Source: Nocardioides cavernaquae
Lineage (GTDB): Bacteria > Actinomycetota > Actinomycetes > Propionibacteriales > Nocardioidaceae
Reading direction: 5' to 3'
Length of the DNA: 64,000 nt
Assembly (NCBI RefSeq): GCF_003600895.1
Contig: NZ_QYRP01000002.1
Coordinates: 3,286,001-3,350,000 of the forward strand
Shown: positions 18,857-26,559 of the stretch, piece after piece
Layout of the letters: each line of letters starts with the position of its first letter
Position numbering within the stretch: the stretch's first letter is position 1
Notes under the pieces: generated by a model
Seen by the model: only the letters and a program-made list of their open reading frames with translations
Databases searched by the model: none
What the model was told of the DNA's origin: nothing
Program-made: the position numbers and the translations under genes

Positions 18857-19195
18857 TCAGTGGATCAGTTCCTGCCAGTTCGACGGGACCCTGCCGCCGG
18901 GGCCCGGCGCCGGCTGGTCGTCCGGATGGCTGGTCGGGGGCAGGAGATCCGGACCGGATCCGAGCTGCTCGCCGGCGAAGTCCCAGAACCAGTCCTCCCC
19001 CGGCTCGAAGCTCTGCACGATCGGGTGCCCGGTCTCCCGGAAGTGCGCGGTCGCGTGCTGGGACGGCGAGGTGTCACAGCACCCCACGTGTCCGCAGAGC
19101 GCGCAGCGCCGCAGGTGCACCCACCAGCCACCCGCGGCCTCGCACTCCTGACAACCGGTGCCGCTCGGCGGCATCGACACGTTGATCCCCCTCAC
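18857..19195 (-). CDS. UBP-type zinc finger protein
   Basis: 112 residues, nearly all a single ZnF-UBP domain. Metal ligands are visible as 'CQEC', 'CALCGHVGCCD', 'HATAHF' and 'GHPIVQSF', followed by 'EPGEDWFWDF'. In eukaryotes this fold binds the C-terminus of free ubiquitin; bacterial versions are stand-alone proteins of unknown role. The GTG at 19195 overlaps the TGA of the TPR gene (GTGA), so the pair is coupled; an ATG at 19174 is an alternative start. The divergent gene beyond the TPR gene is a receiver/thioredoxin-reductase-like fusion, and I recall UBP zinc fingers recurring beside such fusions in actinobacteria. Confidence 0.88.
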   Translation of the reverse strand: MRGINVSMPPSGTGCQECEAAGGWWVHLRRCALCGHVGCCDTSPSQHATAHFRETGHPIVQSFEPGEDWFWDFAGEQLGSGPDLLPPTSHPDDQPAPGPGGRVPSNWQELIH

Positions 19196-20646
19196 CCGAC
19201 CTGCGCCCCGATCAGCTCGCGGGTGCGCACCATGTCGGGGACCGCGCCGACTCCCTCGAAGGTCGTCAGGGCGCGCGTCAGCTCAGCCATCGACGCGGCG
19301 GCGTCCCCACGTGCACGCAGGATCTCGCCGACCAGCCGCCTGGCCCGCGCTCCCTCGTAGATGAGGTCGACCTCGCAGTAGAGCGCGTCGGCGTCCTGCG
19401 CTGCGGCAAGGGCCGCATCGAGTTCCCCACGGGCGAGCGCGACTGCAGCCACGGCGTACGCCGCCGCGGCGCGGAGCGCGGGACGCCCGTTGACTGCGGC
19501 GATCTCGCCGAGCTCGCCGGTGGCGCTGGCCGCGGTGTCGATGTCGCCTGTCGCCAGGGCCACCTCCACCTGGGTCGGCAGCAGCTTGGCCCGGTCCAGT
19601 CCGCTGATGCTCCGGTCGGCCAGCGCGCGGCGGATCGAGGCGGCCGCACCCCGCAGGTTCCCCCGCTGCACCAGCACCTCGGTCAGCCCCGGTTGCGGGG
19701 TCACTCCCATCTCCTGGGCCTGGCCGAAGGCCTCCTCGGCCGCGTCCAGGTCGCCGAGCTTGAGGCGCACCTCGCCGAGCTCCTTGAAAGCCAGCGCCGC
19801 GAACTCGAGGTTGAACGAGGCGAGCTCGACGCTGGCGGTCCGGGCCTCCTCCTCCGCAACCGCGAGGTCGCCGCGCAACCGCATGATCTCCGCACGGTGC
19901 ACCCGGCACACGCCCGGGAAGCCGTTGATCGCCTGCCGGTCGCACCACGTCGTCGCGGCCTCGGTCCAGCGCCCGGCCCGCTCCCAGTCATGGGTGTGGG
20001 CGTTGGTCGCGATCATCATGCAGTAGATCGACCCCGTCGCCCGGGCGCCGAGCTCACCGTTGACGGCCCCCACGGTGGACTCCTCGATCATCCGGAGCCC
20101 GGCATCCGGGTCCGCGCCGCCGAAGGCCAGCGAGAGCCCCTCGACCGCATGGGCGAGCGCCCACAGGTCCTTGTCCTGGAACCGGGCCGCGATGTCCGCG
20201 GCCTGCGACGCCAGAGCGCCGATCCTGTGCCAGTCCCCCTCGCCACGGGCCATGAAGCCGCGGGCCAGCACCAGCCAGCCGTGCTCGGCCGCCTCGGGTT
20301 CGTCCTCGAGCAGGCGCGACGCCTTCTGCAACCACGCGGCCGCGCTGGAGAACTCGGTCAGGTCAGCGTGGTGTCCGGCGAGCTCGGTCGCGACGCGCGC
20401 GGCCCCGAGCACGTCGCCCGCCTTCAGGTAGCCGCCGTGGGCGCGCTCGCGCAGTGCGATGCAGTGGCGCATCTTGCCGATCCACCAAGCGCATTCCGCC
20501 ATGGCGTCGAGGTCGCGGGCGTCCAGCGGCGCCGCAGCGTCGGCTGCCGCGAACAGGTCGAAGCCCTCTCGCCAGGCGTAGCGGGAGACGGCCTCGTGGG
20601 CGGCGGTGACACCGCCTGTGGCGCTGTCCATGATCGATTGAAGCAC
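19192..20646 (-). CDS. TPR-repeat protein
   Basis: 484 residues if started at the GTG at 20646; an ATG at 20631 is equally possible and neither has a ribosome binding site. The sequence is almost entirely alpha-helical repeats with TPR-like spacing, for example 'AAAWLQKASRLLED', 'GARATGSIYCMMIATNAHTHDWERAGRW', 'KELGEVRLKLGDLDAAEEAFGQAQEM' and 'LARGELDAALAAAQDADALY'. It resembles the C-terminal regulator domains of LAL/LuxR and adenylate cyclase-type proteins, but no DNA-binding domain is attached. I infer a scaffold or sensor. It is coupled to the zinc-finger gene and divergent from the receiver fusion across 51 bases. Confidence 0.7.
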   Translation of the reverse strand: MLQSIMDSATGGVTAAHEAVSRYAWREGFDLFAAADAAAPLDARDLDAMAECAWWIGKMRHCIALRERAHGGYLKAGDVLGAARVATELAGHHADLTEFSSAAAWLQKASRLLEDEPEAAEHGWLVLARGFMARGEGDWHRIGALASQAADIAARFQDKDLWALAHAVEGLSLAFGGADPDAGLRMIEESTVGAVNGELGARATGSIYCMMIATNAHTHDWERAGRWTEAATTWCDRQAINGFPGVCRVHRAEIMRLRGDLAVAEEEARTASVELASFNLEFAALAFKELGEVRLKLGDLDAAEEAFGQAQEMGVTPQPGLTEVLVQRGNLRGAAASIRRALADRSISGLDRAKLLPTQVEVALATGDIDTAASATGELGEIAAVNGRPALRAAAAYAVAAVALARGELDAALAAAQDADALYCEVDLIYEGARARRLVGEILRARGDAAASMAELTRALTTFEGVGAVPDMVRTRELIGAQVG

Positions 20647-20685
20647 GGAAATCGCGGTTGGTTCCCCGTCCCCAGCAGACAGGGC

Positions 20686-20691
20686 CAGAAT
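20686..20691 (+). promoter_or_regulatory. Possible -10 element (CAGAAT) for receiver/reductase fusion
   Basis: CAGAAT ends exactly 6 bases before the ATG at 20698. It is weaker than the other sites but supports that start over the internal ATG at 20746. Confidence 0.35.
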
Positions 20692-20697
20692 GACTAG

Positions 20698-22404
20698 ATG
20701 GCCCTACCCCCGTCGGCCCCAGCACCTCCAGGACATGCATCGCCGATGCCCGTCATCCTGGCGGTCGATGACGACCCGGACGTCATCGAGCTGATCCGCA
20801 GCGAGCTCGTGGACCGCTACGGACGGGCCTACCGGATCGAGATCGCCCGGGCGTCGTCAACTGCCCTGAAGCTGCTCGAGGACCTGCGGGAGAGGGGTGA
20901 CCAGGTCGCCCTGGTCCTCGCTGACCAGTGGCTCCCCGACGGCACCGGGTGCGAGGTGCTCGCGAGCGCTCGCGAGCTGTTCCCGCATGCCCGGCGGCTG
21001 CTGCTGATCTCCTGGGGCGAGTGGGCCGTCGAGGCCACGGCCCGGCCGCTCCGGCTCGGCATCGGCCTGGGAAACGTCGACTACTTCGCGCTCAAGCCGT
21101 GGCGCGCCGCCGACGAGCTGTTCCACCGCACCGTGACCGAGTTCCTCCACGAATGGGTGGGCTCCGACGCATCGCTGTCCCGTGAGCTCACCGTCGTCGC
21201 CGACCAGGACGACGCCCGCGCGAGCGACCTGCGGACCCTGCTGACCCGCAACCAGGTCCCCTACGTCTTCCACGACCGGAGCTCCCCGGAAGGCGCCGCG
21301 GTGCTCGCCGAGGCGCGGGAGACCGACACCACAGCGCCCGTTGTCGTCCAGCGCAACGGCCTGGTGCTGGTGGACCCGACGAACGTCGACATCGCCAGGG
21401 CGTACGGCGCCAACACGGCGCTGCGCGGCTCCCGTGACTTCGACGTGGCCGTGATCGGTGCCGGACCGTCCGGGCTCGCCGCCGCGGTCTACGCGTCGTC
21501 CGAAGGCCTGCGCACCGTCGTGCTCGAGCGCGAGACGATCGGCGGGCAGGCCGGGACCAGCTCACGGATCCGCAACTACCTCGGGTTCCAGCGCGGCATC
21601 AGCGGCGCCGACCTGGCGCAGCGGGCGCAGCAGCAGGCGTGGCTGTTCGGCACGACGTTCGTGCAGATGTGCGAGGCACAGGGACTGCGCGCCGACGGCG
21701 ACCGCTTCTACCTCGCGTCCACGATCGGGCCGGAGATCTCGACCAGGGTGGTCATGCTCGCGATGGGGGTCAGCTACCAGCGCCTCGGCATCCCGACGTT
21801 GGAGGCACTCGTCGGGACCAGCGTCTTCTACGGCGCCTCGCCCTCGGAGGGTGAGCGCTTCACGGGCCGGTCGGTGTTCGTCGTGGGCGGCGGCAACTCC
21901 GCCGGCCAGGCAGCCGTGCACCTGGCCAGGCACGCCTGCCGGGTCACCATCCTGGTGCGCCGCGCAACGCTGGCCGAGACGATGTCGCGCTACCTGATCG
22001 ACGAGATCGAGGGGCAACCGAACATCACCGTCCGCTACCAGACCCAGATCGTCGACGGCACCGGCGACAGCCGCTTGGAGAGCCTGACCCTGCAGGACTC
22101 GGGCACCGGGAAGACAGAGACGGTCCCTGCGGATGCCGTCTTCGTGCTGATCGGCGCACGTCCCTACACGCAGTGGCTGCCCGAGGACGTCCAGCGCGAC
22201 CGCTACGGCTTCGTGGTGACCGGCCAGGCCAACCCCGGATGGGTCCCGGAACGGGCGCCCTTCATGTTCGAGTCCTCGATGGCCGGCGTCTTCGCGGTGG
22301 GTGACGTCCGGTCCGGTTCGGTCAAGCGCGTGGCGTCGGCGGCTGGCGAGGGCTCGGTCGCGATCGCGCAGGTGCACGAGTACCTCCAGCTGCTCGAGTC
22401 CTAG
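20698..22404 (+). CDS. Receiver domain fused to thioredoxin-reductase-like flavoprotein lacking the CxxC
   Basis: 568 residues. Residues about 18-145 form a response-regulator receiver domain: acidic pair in 'AVDDDPDV', phosphoacceptor D76 in 'LADQWLPDGTG', and the lysine in 'YFALKPW'. After a middle segment, residues about 247-565 form a thioredoxin-reductase-type flavoprotein: FAD motif 'DVAVIGAGPSGLAAAVYAS', 'GGQAGTSSRIRNYLGF', NADPH motif 'VFVVGGGNSAGQAAVHLA', and 'GVFAVGDVRSGSVKRVASAAGEG'. The site where TrxR carries CAxC reads 'VFYGASPSEG', with no cysteine. Databases often name this architecture a thioredoxin-disulfide reductase, but disulfide reduction by the usual mechanism is not possible here. 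FAD oxidoreductase activity under phosphorylation control is my inference. Confidence 0.9.
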   Translation: MALPPSAPAPPGHASPMPVILAVDDDPDVIELIRSELVDRYGRAYRIEIARASSTALKLLEDLRERGDQVALVLADQWLPDGTGCEVLASARELFPHARRLLLISWGEWAVEATARPLRLGIGLGNVDYFALKPWRAADELFHRTVTEFLHEWVGSDASLSRELTVVADQDDARASDLRTLLTRNQVPYVFHDRSSPEGAAVLAEARETDTTAPVVVQRNGLVLVDPTNVDIARAYGANTALRGSRDFDVAVIGAGPSGLAAAVYASSEGLRTVVLERETIGGQAGTSSRIRNYLGFQRGISGADLAQRAQQQAWLFGTTFVQMCEAQGLRADGDRFYLASTIGPEISTRVVMLAMGVSYQRLGIPTLEALVGTSVFYGASPSEGERFTGRSVFVVGGGNSAGQAAVHLARHACRVTILVRRATLAETMSRYLIDEIEGQPNITVRYQTQIVDGTGDSRLESLTLQDSGTGKTETVPADAVFVLIGARPYTQWLPEDVQRDRYGFVVTGQANPGWVPERAPFMFESSMAGVFAVGDVRSGSVKRVASAAGEGSVAIAQVHEYLQLLES

Positions 22405-22482
22405 TTTCCCCTTGCCTGGCTTGTGATCGGGATCTCAAAATCGACCCCTTCGCGGACCCCCGGTGCTTGTGAAAGTTTTCTC

Positions 22483-24009
22483 ATGGTCCATAAAAGATGG
22501 GTGCATACCACTACCAATCAGACCCTTTCCGGGCTGCACACCACCGATGTGCTGCTCGTCGGCGGCGGAATCATGAGCGCCACCCTCGCGTCCCTGATCT
22601 CCGAGCTCGAGCCCACCTGGAGCATCCGGGTCCTCGAGCGCCTCGACCGCCCTGCCCGCGAGAGCTCCGGGCCGTGGAACAACGCCGGCACCGGCCACTC
22701 CGCCCTGTGCGAGCTGAACTACACGCCGCAGGACGACGACGGCACCGTCGACATCTCGAAGGCCGTCGCGGTCAACGAGCAGTTCCAGGTCTCGCGCCAG
22801 CTCTGGTCCTTCCTCGTGGAGTCGGGTCGCATCCCCGAGCCCGGGGCGTTCATCCACCCCACGCCGCACATGAGCTTCGTGTGGGGTGCGGACAACGTCG
22901 CCTACCTGCGCGAGCGCCACGCGCTCCTCGCCGCACACCCCCTCTTCGAGGGCATGGAGTACTCCGAGGACCCGGCCGTCATCGCCGGGTGGGCTCCGCT
23001 GCTGATGGCTGGCCGCACGGGCGACGAGCCTGTCGCCGCGACGTACTCCGTCGAGGGCACCGACGTCGACTTCGGCGCCCTCACCAAGCTGATGCTCGAC
23101 AGCGCCGCCGAGCGCGGCCTGCGCGTCGACTACAACGCCGAGGTCGCGAAGGTACGCCGCCGCCGCGACAGCAGCGACGGCCTCTGGGAGGTCTCCGGCA
23201 AGCAGGACGGCGAGCGCTTCACCCACCACGCACGCTTCGTCTTCGTGGGCGCCGGCGGCCAGGCCCTGACGCTGTTGCAGAAGTCCGGCATCCCCGAGAT
23301 CCAGGGCTTCGGCGGCTTCCCGGTCAGCGGCGAGTTCCTGCGCACCTCGAACCCCGAGATCGTCGCCCGCCACCACGCCAAGGTCTACGGCAAGGCCGCG
23401 GTCGGCGCTCCGCCGATGTCCGTGCCCCACCTCGACACCCGGGTCGTCGGCGGCGAGAACAGCCTGATGTTCGGCCCGTACGCCGGGTTCAGCCCCCGCT
23501 TCCTCAAGCACGGCTCGATGTTCGACCTGATCCGCTCGATCCGCTGGCACAACCTGCTGCCGATGGTGCAGTCCGGACTGAAGAACATCCCGCTGACGGT
23601 CTACCTGATCACGCAGGTGATCGCCCGCCGCGCCACCAAGTTCGCCGAGCTGCAAACCTTCTTCCCCGACGCCGACCCGGCTGACTGGGAGAAGGTCACG
23701 GCGGGTCAGCGCGTCCAGGTGATCCGGCCCGACGGCGTGCTGCAGTTCGGCACCGAGCTGATCACCCACGCCGACGGTTCCATCGCCGGCCTGCTCGGAG
23801 CCTCCCCCGGCGCCTCGACGGCTGCGCACGTCATGCTCGAGGTGCTCGAGCGGTGCTTCCCCGATCAGTGGACCGAGTGGCAGCCTCGCCTGCGGGACAT
23901 CGTGCCCAGCCACGGCGTCGCGCTCGCCGGTGACCCGGAGTTCGCACGCGAGCTCCAGCACCGCACGGCGAAGATGCTCGGGCTCGACCTGAGCAACGCT
24001 CACGCGTGA
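22483..24009 (+). CDS. mqo: Malate:quinone oxidoreductase (copy 2)
   Basis: 508 residues from the ATG at 22483; an in-frame GTG at 22501 is also possible. The sequence follows copy 1 almost block for block: 'DVLLVGGGIMSATLASLISE', 'LDRPARESSGPWNNAGTGHS', 'YLRERHALLAAHPLFEGMEYSEDP', 'HADGSIAGLLGASPGASTAAH'. This is the same FAD enzyme oxidising malate to feed quinones. Copies differ mainly in the N-terminal 30 residues, the region 'VRRRRDSSDGLWEVSG' and the C-terminus. It lies 78 bases after the receiver fusion on the same strand. The exonuclease gene starts within its stop codon (GTGA), so the two are co-translated. Confidence 0.96.
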   Translation: MVHKRWVHTTTNQTLSGLHTTDVLLVGGGIMSATLASLISELEPTWSIRVLERLDRPARESSGPWNNAGTGHSALCELNYTPQDDDGTVDISKAVAVNEQFQVSRQLWSFLVESGRIPEPGAFIHPTPHMSFVWGADNVAYLRERHALLAAHPLFEGMEYSEDPAVIAGWAPLLMAGRTGDEPVAATYSVEGTDVDFGALTKLMLDSAAERGLRVDYNAEVAKVRRRRDSSDGLWEVSGKQDGERFTHHARFVFVGAGGQALTLLQKSGIPEIQGFGGFPVSGEFLRTSNPEIVARHHAKVYGKAAVGAPPMSVPHLDTRVVGGENSLMFGPYAGFSPRFLKHGSMFDLIRSIRWHNLLPMVQSGLKNIPLTVYLITQVIARRATKFAELQTFFPDADPADWEKVTAGQRVQVIRPDGVLQFGTELITHADGSIAGLLGASPGASTAAHVMLEVLERCFPDQWTEWQPRLRDIVPSHGVALAGDPEFARELQHRTAKMLGLDLSNAHA

Positions 24010-24992
24010 CCGCTGAGCGCAAGCTCCTTCTCGTCGTCGACGCCCCGTCGCTCCTGCATCGCAACCACCACGCACGAGCGCACACCCGGATCACCGACCG
24101 GTCGGGGCGGCCCGTCTGGGCCCTGCACGGGATGCTGCGCCAGATCATCGAGGCGATCGACACCTTCGCCCCCGACGCGGTGATCTTCGGGCTCGACGAC
24201 CGCTCGGGATCGGTGCGTCGCGACTTCTACCCTGACTACAAGGCCGGTCGGGCAGTGAAGGACGCCGAGCTCGTCGAGCAGCTCGATCGGGCCGGAGCGC
24301 TCCTCGACGCGCTGGGGCTGGCCACGCTGACTCCCCCGGGACTCGAGGCCGATGACGTCAACGCATCGGGCGCAGCCTGGGCGCGCGCCAACGACTGGAA
24401 CTGCGTCATCGTCACCTCCGACCGCGATGCCTTCGCCTGCATCAGCGAGCACACCCAGGTCCTGCGGCTGATCAACGGCGGCATCAACGGCTCGCCGCTG
24501 CTCAACCCGCGGCGCCTCTACGCGATGTACGGCGTGGCCGCCGAGCACTACCTCGAGTACGCCGCCCTGCGCGGCGACGCCAGCGACAACCTGCCCGGCG
24601 TGTCCGGCATCGGCGAGAAGACCGCCGCGATCCTGCTCGAGCAGGTCGGGTCCATGGAAGCGGTCTGGGCCGACATCGACCACAACGGCGGCCAGGCAGT
24701 CGTGGCCACCCTGGACGGATGGGCCGAGGAGACCGGCAACCGACGCCTCGGCGCGACCGTCCTCCGTCGACTCACCGCGGCCGGCGCGCGCGAGCGCTTC
24801 GACTTCAACGTGCGGCTCATGTCGGGACGTGAGGACCTCGACCTCGGGCTCACCCCCGACATCCCGGGCACACCCGGCCTGCTGCCTCTGGACTACGAGC
24901 GAGTAGCCCGTGTCGTGGACTTCCTCAACGTGGAGGCGACGTCGGCGTTCGCGCTGCGCGTCCTCAGCACCAACCCGGCCTCGATGGGCTGA
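24006..24992 (+). CDS. 5'-3' exonuclease (Pol I exonuclease domain type)
   Basis: 328 residues, a stand-alone homolog of the N-terminal 5'-3' exonuclease of DNA polymerase I, which removes flaps and RNA primers. Metal-binding residues are visible in 'LLLVVDAPSLLHR', 'FGLDDRSGSVRRDFYPDYKAGR', 'GLEADDVNAS', 'VTSDRDAFACI' and 'GDASDNLPGVSGIGEKTAA', the last being the helix-hairpin-helix. One departure is 'GLEADDVNAS', where polymerase I has EADDxI; metal ligands are kept. Starts at a GTG overlapping the mqo copy 2 stop. The metabolic neighbour suggests only shared transcription, not function. Confidence 0.93.
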   Translation: MTAERKLLLVVDAPSLLHRNHHARAHTRITDRSGRPVWALHGMLRQIIEAIDTFAPDAVIFGLDDRSGSVRRDFYPDYKAGRAVKDAELVEQLDRAGALLDALGLATLTPPGLEADDVNASGAAWARANDWNCVIVTSDRDAFACISEHTQVLRLINGGINGSPLLNPRRLYAMYGVAAEHYLEYAALRGDASDNLPGVSGIGEKTAAILLEQVGSMEAVWADIDHNGGQAVVATLDGWAEETGNRRLGATVLRRLTAAGARERFDFNVRLMSGREDLDLGLTPDIPGTPGLLPLDYERVARVVDFLNVEATSAFALRVLSTNPASMG

Positions 24993-24993
24993 G

Positions 24994-25701
24994 TCAGCCG
25001 GGCTTGCCTCCACCGAACGAGTCCGCCACGGCACCGCCCTCGAAGACCCGGTACTCCATCGGGGAGGGCCTGCCGAACGGAGTCGCCGGCACTCCCCCGG
25101 AGACGACGATGACGTTGCCCGCGCGGCGCCCCTTCATCGTGGACGGCTCGACACCGATCGCGCCTACGCCCAGGTCCCGGGCCGTTGCCACGAAGCTCCG
25201 GGCCCGCGGGAACGGCGGCTTGTCGACGAGGTTGGCGATGAAGGCGCCGCCGGGCGCGAGCACTCGGCGTACCTCCTCGATGAAGGCGGGAGACGTCAGC
25301 TCATCGGGCACGACGCCGCCCGCGAAGGCGTCGAGCACCACGACATCCTGCGAGCCGTCCCGCACCACCTTGATGCCGCTCATGCCGTCGACCGGCCGGA
25401 CCTTGATCCCGCTCCTCGGCGGAAGCGGCGCCTCCGCGCGGACCTTCTCGATCAGCTCCGCCGACGGCTCCAGCACGATCTGCGCTGACCGTGGCCGGGT
25501 CACCGCGACGTAGCGCGCGAGCGTCATCGCAGCGCCGCCCACGTGGAGCACCCGGAGCGGCGACGGTGGCCGCGACGGCATCGCGTCGATCACGTCACCG
25601 ATGCGCCGCACGTAGTCGAAGACCAGCCGGGTCGGGTCGGACAGGTCGACAGCGGACTGCTGCATGTCGTCCAGGGTGAGGATGTAGAGGTCGCCGCTCA
25701 T
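24994..25701 (-). CDS. Spermidine-synthase-like SAM-dependent methyltransferase-fold protein
   Basis: 235 residues. The Rossmann core is 'LRVLHVGGAAMTLARYVA' (motif I, about 49-66), 'SAQIVLEPSAELIEKV' (motif II), and 'SQDVVVLDAFAGGVVPDELTSPAFIEEVRRVLAPGGAFIANL' as the spermidine-synthase-like catalytic strand. Members of this family with no transmembrane part often have lost aminopropyltransferase activity, and I cannot assign the reaction. Convergent with the exonuclease gene. It lies 2 bases after the preceding minus-strand gene and so probably belongs to the WXG100-like operon that begins at 28199. Confidence 0.8.
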   Translation of the reverse strand: MSGDLYILTLDDMQQSAVDLSDPTRLVFDYVRRIGDVIDAMPSRPPSPLRVLHVGGAAMTLARYVAVTRPRSAQIVLEPSAELIEKVRAEAPLPPRSGIKVRPVDGMSGIKVVRDGSQDVVVLDAFAGGVVPDELTSPAFIEEVRRVLAPGGAFIANLVDKPPFPRARSFVATARDLGVGAIGVEPSTMKGRRAGNVIVVSGGVPATPFGRPSPMEYRVFEGGAVADSFGGGKPG

Positions 25702-25703
25702 CC

Positions 25704-26135
25704 TCAGTCGACGAGGTCGGCCGTCTGGGTGGTGTTCTTGAGGTCCTTGTCACCGCACCCGGGACCCGGGTACATGAGCACCGCGTGCCTCGCCGGCTGC
25801 TTCGGGTCCACGCACGCCCACAGCGGGGCGCCCGGCACCCAGACCTGGTCGACGGCGATGTCGTTGTCCTCGTAGGTCTTGCCGTCGACCTCGTAGTGGT
25901 AGATGACCCGGTAGTCCTCCAGCGGCCCGTTGCCGACGCTGCTCGGCAGCTGGTGGTCGGTGATCACCAGCTCGACCCGGGAGGTGAGGTCCTTCTGATC
26001 GGGGTGCATCGCACGCCACAGGATGAAGCCCACGACGCTGACGAAGATCGTGACGGCGACAAGGCCGAAGACGAGCGCACCGAGGCAGCCGGTCTTCCCC
26101 TTCGCCTCAGAACCCGACACCGGCGAGCACCTCAC
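25704..26135 (-). CDS. Single-pass membrane protein, DUF3592-like
   Basis: 143 residues from the ATG at 26135, or 138 from the GTG at 26120, which has GAGG 9 bases upstream. One transmembrane helix ('LGALVFGLVAVTIFVSVVGFILW', about 18-40) is followed by an extracytoplasmic domain with 'VELVITDHQLPSSVGNGPLEDYRVIYHYEVDGKTYEDNDI', a pattern that recalls DUF3592. Two cysteines ('WACVDPKQ' and 'GPGCGDKD') could pair. The function is unknown. The gene overlaps the end of the upstream 150-residue gene by up to 29 bases and belongs to the WXG100-like cluster. Confidence 0.6.
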   Translation of the reverse strand: MRCSPVSGSEAKGKTGCLGALVFGLVAVTIFVSVVGFILWRAMHPDQKDLTSRVELVITDHQLPSSVGNGPLEDYRVIYHYEVDGKTYEDNDIAVDQVWVPGAPLWACVDPKQPARHAVLMYPGPGCGDKDLKNTTQTADLVD

Positions 26136-26559
26136 CCGCGAGCGCGCGGCCTGCGTCGGTGTCCGTGACCATCACGTGCACGATGTACATGTCCTGGCCG
26201 TCGGTGCTCACGAGGACCCGGTTGTGCGTGTCGAGGCCCTCGCGGTGTCCGTCGATGGTGCCTTCGGGCGTGCTCGACTCGGAGTCGACGCCCGGCTCCT
26301 CGCGCCGCAACTCACCTTCCATCCGCTCGGCAAGCCTGTCCAGCTCCCAGCTGAGGTGGTTGCGCAGCGCGAAGGGAGACGTCATGCGGGTCTGGCGCCG
26401 GACCGTGACGGTGAGCGCGATCAGCGTGCGTCCGTCCCCCACCCACTGCAGCACCTGGCCGTGGGTGCCGACGATGAACTTGGGCTCGCCTGCCGGGACC
26501 GGGAGCCGCAGTGCTCCACACTCGCCCTCGGTCAGTGCAACAGGGTTCTGCTCGGTCAC
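26107..26559 (-). CDS. Hypothetical protein in WXG100-like operon
   Basis: 150 residues with no signal peptide or membrane helix. It looks like a mixed alpha/beta soluble protein with 'LPVPAGEPKFIVGTHGQVLQWVGDGRTLIALTVTVRR' and the C-terminal 'VLVSTDGQDMYIVHVMVTDTDAGRALAGEVLAGVGF'. I do not recognise a family. Its start overlaps the stop of the WXG100-like gene (4 bases), so it is co-translated with it. A chaperone or immunity-like partner for the upstream protein is a guess from position and size only. Confidence 0.6.
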   Translation of the reverse strand: MTEQNPVALTEGECGALRLPVPAGEPKFIVGTHGQVLQWVGDGRTLIALTVTVRRQTRMTSPFALRNHLSWELDRLAERMEGELRREEPGVDSESSTPEGTIDGHREGLDTHNRVLVSTDGQDMYIVHVMVTDTDAGRALAGEVLAGVGF

